From the NCBI GenBank assembly GCA_964604465.1, contig CAZRYZ010000018.1, positions 1 through 24,521 on the forward strand: DNA of 24,521 bases. Direction: 5' to 3'. The notes under the pieces are model-generated. The model did no database searches. It was not told the DNA's origin and worked only from the letters and a program-made list of their open reading frames with translations. The first letter of the stretch is position 1; each line of letters starts with the position of its first letter. This DNA is from Fluviibacter sp964604465 (GTDB taxonomy: Bacteria > Pseudomonadota > Gammaproteobacteria > Burkholderiales > Rhodocyclaceae). This document shows, one piece after another, positions 23,686 through 24,521 of this stretch. A program made the position numbers and the translations under genes.

Positions 23686-24521
23686 ATGACAACCAAAAAA
23701 AGAAAGTTGGCGGTGTGGTTGATTGCCGGTGCAATTGGTGGCATGAATATTGCGCCATCAGTAGCCTGTTCCCGTGTGATGTATAGCGGGCCCTCGAATG
23801 TGGTCGTTACCGGTCGGTCAATGGACTGGATGGAAGACATGAGTGCGAACCTTTGGGCATTACCAAAGGGCATTACCAATACGGGCGCTGCGGGACCCAA
23901 ATCTATTACGTGGACATCAAAGTATGGCAGCGTTGTTACCACGGCTTATGATATTGCAGCGGCTGATGGGATGAACGAAAAAGGCCTGGTTGCCAATCTG
24001 TTGTATCTTTCCAAAGCACAATATGGCCAAGTCGGCGATAAGCCGACCCTCTCCTCACTGATGTGGGCGCAGTATGCGTTGGATAATTTTGCAACCGTTA
24101 ATGAAGCCGTTCAGGCTTTGAAGGCAGAGCCGTTCAGGATCGTTGCACCCGTTTTGCCGAATGGTTCTGCTTCAACCCTGCATTTGTCGTTGTCCGATGC
24201 AACGGGTGACTCGGCAATCTTTGAATATCTGGATGGCAAGCTCGTCATTCATCATGGCAAGCAATACCAGGTGATGACGAATGACCCGAACTACGATATG
24301 CAGTTGGCGATCAATAGCTACTGGAAAGATGTGGGCGGCGTTAATTTCTTGCCCGGAACGATTTCTCCTTCTGATCGTTTTGCCAGGGGGGCATACATGC
24401 TGAGCGCCATGCCTAACACCGTGCTCAAGCGATTCTCAAGCGCATTACCGACCAAAAACCTGGAAACCCAGTCCTCGCTGTCCATGCTCGGCATCATGCG
24501 GTCCATCAGCGTCCCTCTGGG
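23686..24521 (+). CDS. Secreted choloylglycine hydrolase / penicillin V acylase family Ntn-hydrolase; C-terminus beyond the window edge
   Basis: A linear-amide C-N hydrolase; 278 codons are present, with the rest off the right edge. The signal peptide MTTKKRKLAVWLIAGAIGG to PSVA ends exactly before Cys28, the expected N-terminal nucleophile. Arg44 and Asp47 (GRSMDW) lie 16 and 19 residues after it, the same spacing as Cys2/Arg18/Asp21 in bile salt hydrolases. DGMNEKGL (Asn97), VMTNDP (Asn199) and SDRFAR (Arg231) supply the other expected active-site residues. The ATG at 23686 has GAGG 9 bases upstream. Relatives hydrolyse penicillin V, bile salts or acyl-homoserine lactones; the substrate cannot be chosen from sequence alone. 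Two hand-counted 60-base stretches are about 51% GC, lower than prpE (about 62% in one stretch). Confidence 0.9.
   Translation, partial: MTTKKRKLAVWLIAGAIGGMNIAPSVACSRVMYSGPSNVVVTGRSMDWMEDMSANLWALPKGITNTGAAGPKSITWTSKYGSVVTTAYDIAAADGMNEKGLVANLLYLSKAQYGQVGDKPTLSSLMWAQYALDNFATVNEAVQALKAEPFRIVAPVLPNGSASTLHLSLSDATGDSAIFEYLDGKLVIHHGKQYQVMTNDPNYDMQLAINSYWKDVGGVNFLPGTISPSDRFARGAYMLSAMPNTVLKRFSSALPTKNLETQSSLSMLGIMRSISVPL

Noticed and set aside
23759..23771. Lipoprotein lipobox ending in Cys28 of the last gene
   Set aside because: The sequence SVAC could pass as a lipobox, but the spacing Cys28/Arg44/Asp47 matches the Ntn-hydrolase active site, so this Cys is best read as the catalytic nucleophile exposed after signal peptide removal.
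1..24521. CRISPR arrays, tRNA/rRNA genes, insertion sequences, prophage or defence islands
   Set aside because: No regularly spaced repeats, tRNA cloverleaf-like sequence, transposase, integrase or phage-like gene was seen in the window.

Overview
The window (24.5 kb, GC-rich at roughly 58-60%) looks like ordinary chromosome of a betaproteobacterium. The pointers are a DUF2863-type gene (a family I associate with Betaproteobacteria), the bioFHCD gene order, a 1314-residue single-chain PurL, and a YciB/YciI/parvulin cluster next to purL. No 16S, tRNA, phage, IS or CRISPR sequence is visible, so genus-level placement is not possible from this sequence. Nearly every base is coding; no gene-free gap exceeds 300 bases (the largest is 6739-6990, about 250 bp).

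Layout. (1) Positions 1-6738, minus strand: a tight five-gene run read nnr (NAD(P)HX repair), nadC (de novo NAD synthesis), gcvT, gcvH, gcvP (NAD-dependent glycine cleavage; gcvP runs off the left edge). (2) 6739-6990: a divergent control region with a 12-bp perfect inverted repeat overlapping a candidate purL promoter. (3) 6991-10935, plus strand: purL, ending at a bidirectional terminator shared with (4) a secreted parvulin-type prolyl isomerase on the minus strand. (5) 11922-18659, minus strand: a second long run read DUF2863, bioA, bioF, bioH, bioC, bioD, yciB, yciI. It holds most of the biotin pathway (bioB absent), with ATGA stop/start overlaps at bioA/bioF and bioF/bioH. (6) 18769-20383: yaaA (+), a PIN-domain protein (-) and a YkgJ-type cysteine-cluster protein (+), packed so that yaaA and the PIN gene overlap tail to tail and the PIN and YkgJ genes overlap head to head. 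(7) 20400-21503: transaldolase (-). (8) 21698-23593: a propionyl-CoA synthetase-type ligase (+) with a structured leader and a strong terminator. (9) 23686 to the right edge: a secreted Ntn-hydrolase of the choloylglycine hydrolase/penicillin V acylase family, of lower GC than its neighbours.

How the genes work together: the first cluster joins NAD supply and repair to one-carbon supply through glycine cleavage. PurL sits divergently beside it, and purine synthesis consumes glycine and formyl-folate. The second cluster makes the pimeloyl precursor (BioC, BioH) and converts it to dethiobiotin (BioF, BioA, BioD). Most of the window is well-known housekeeping metabolism and I found no convincing wholly new system. 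The most interesting parts are regulatory architecture (the purL/nnr repeats and the prpE leader), the overlapping PIN/YkgJ starts, and the DUF2863 gene heading the biotin operon.
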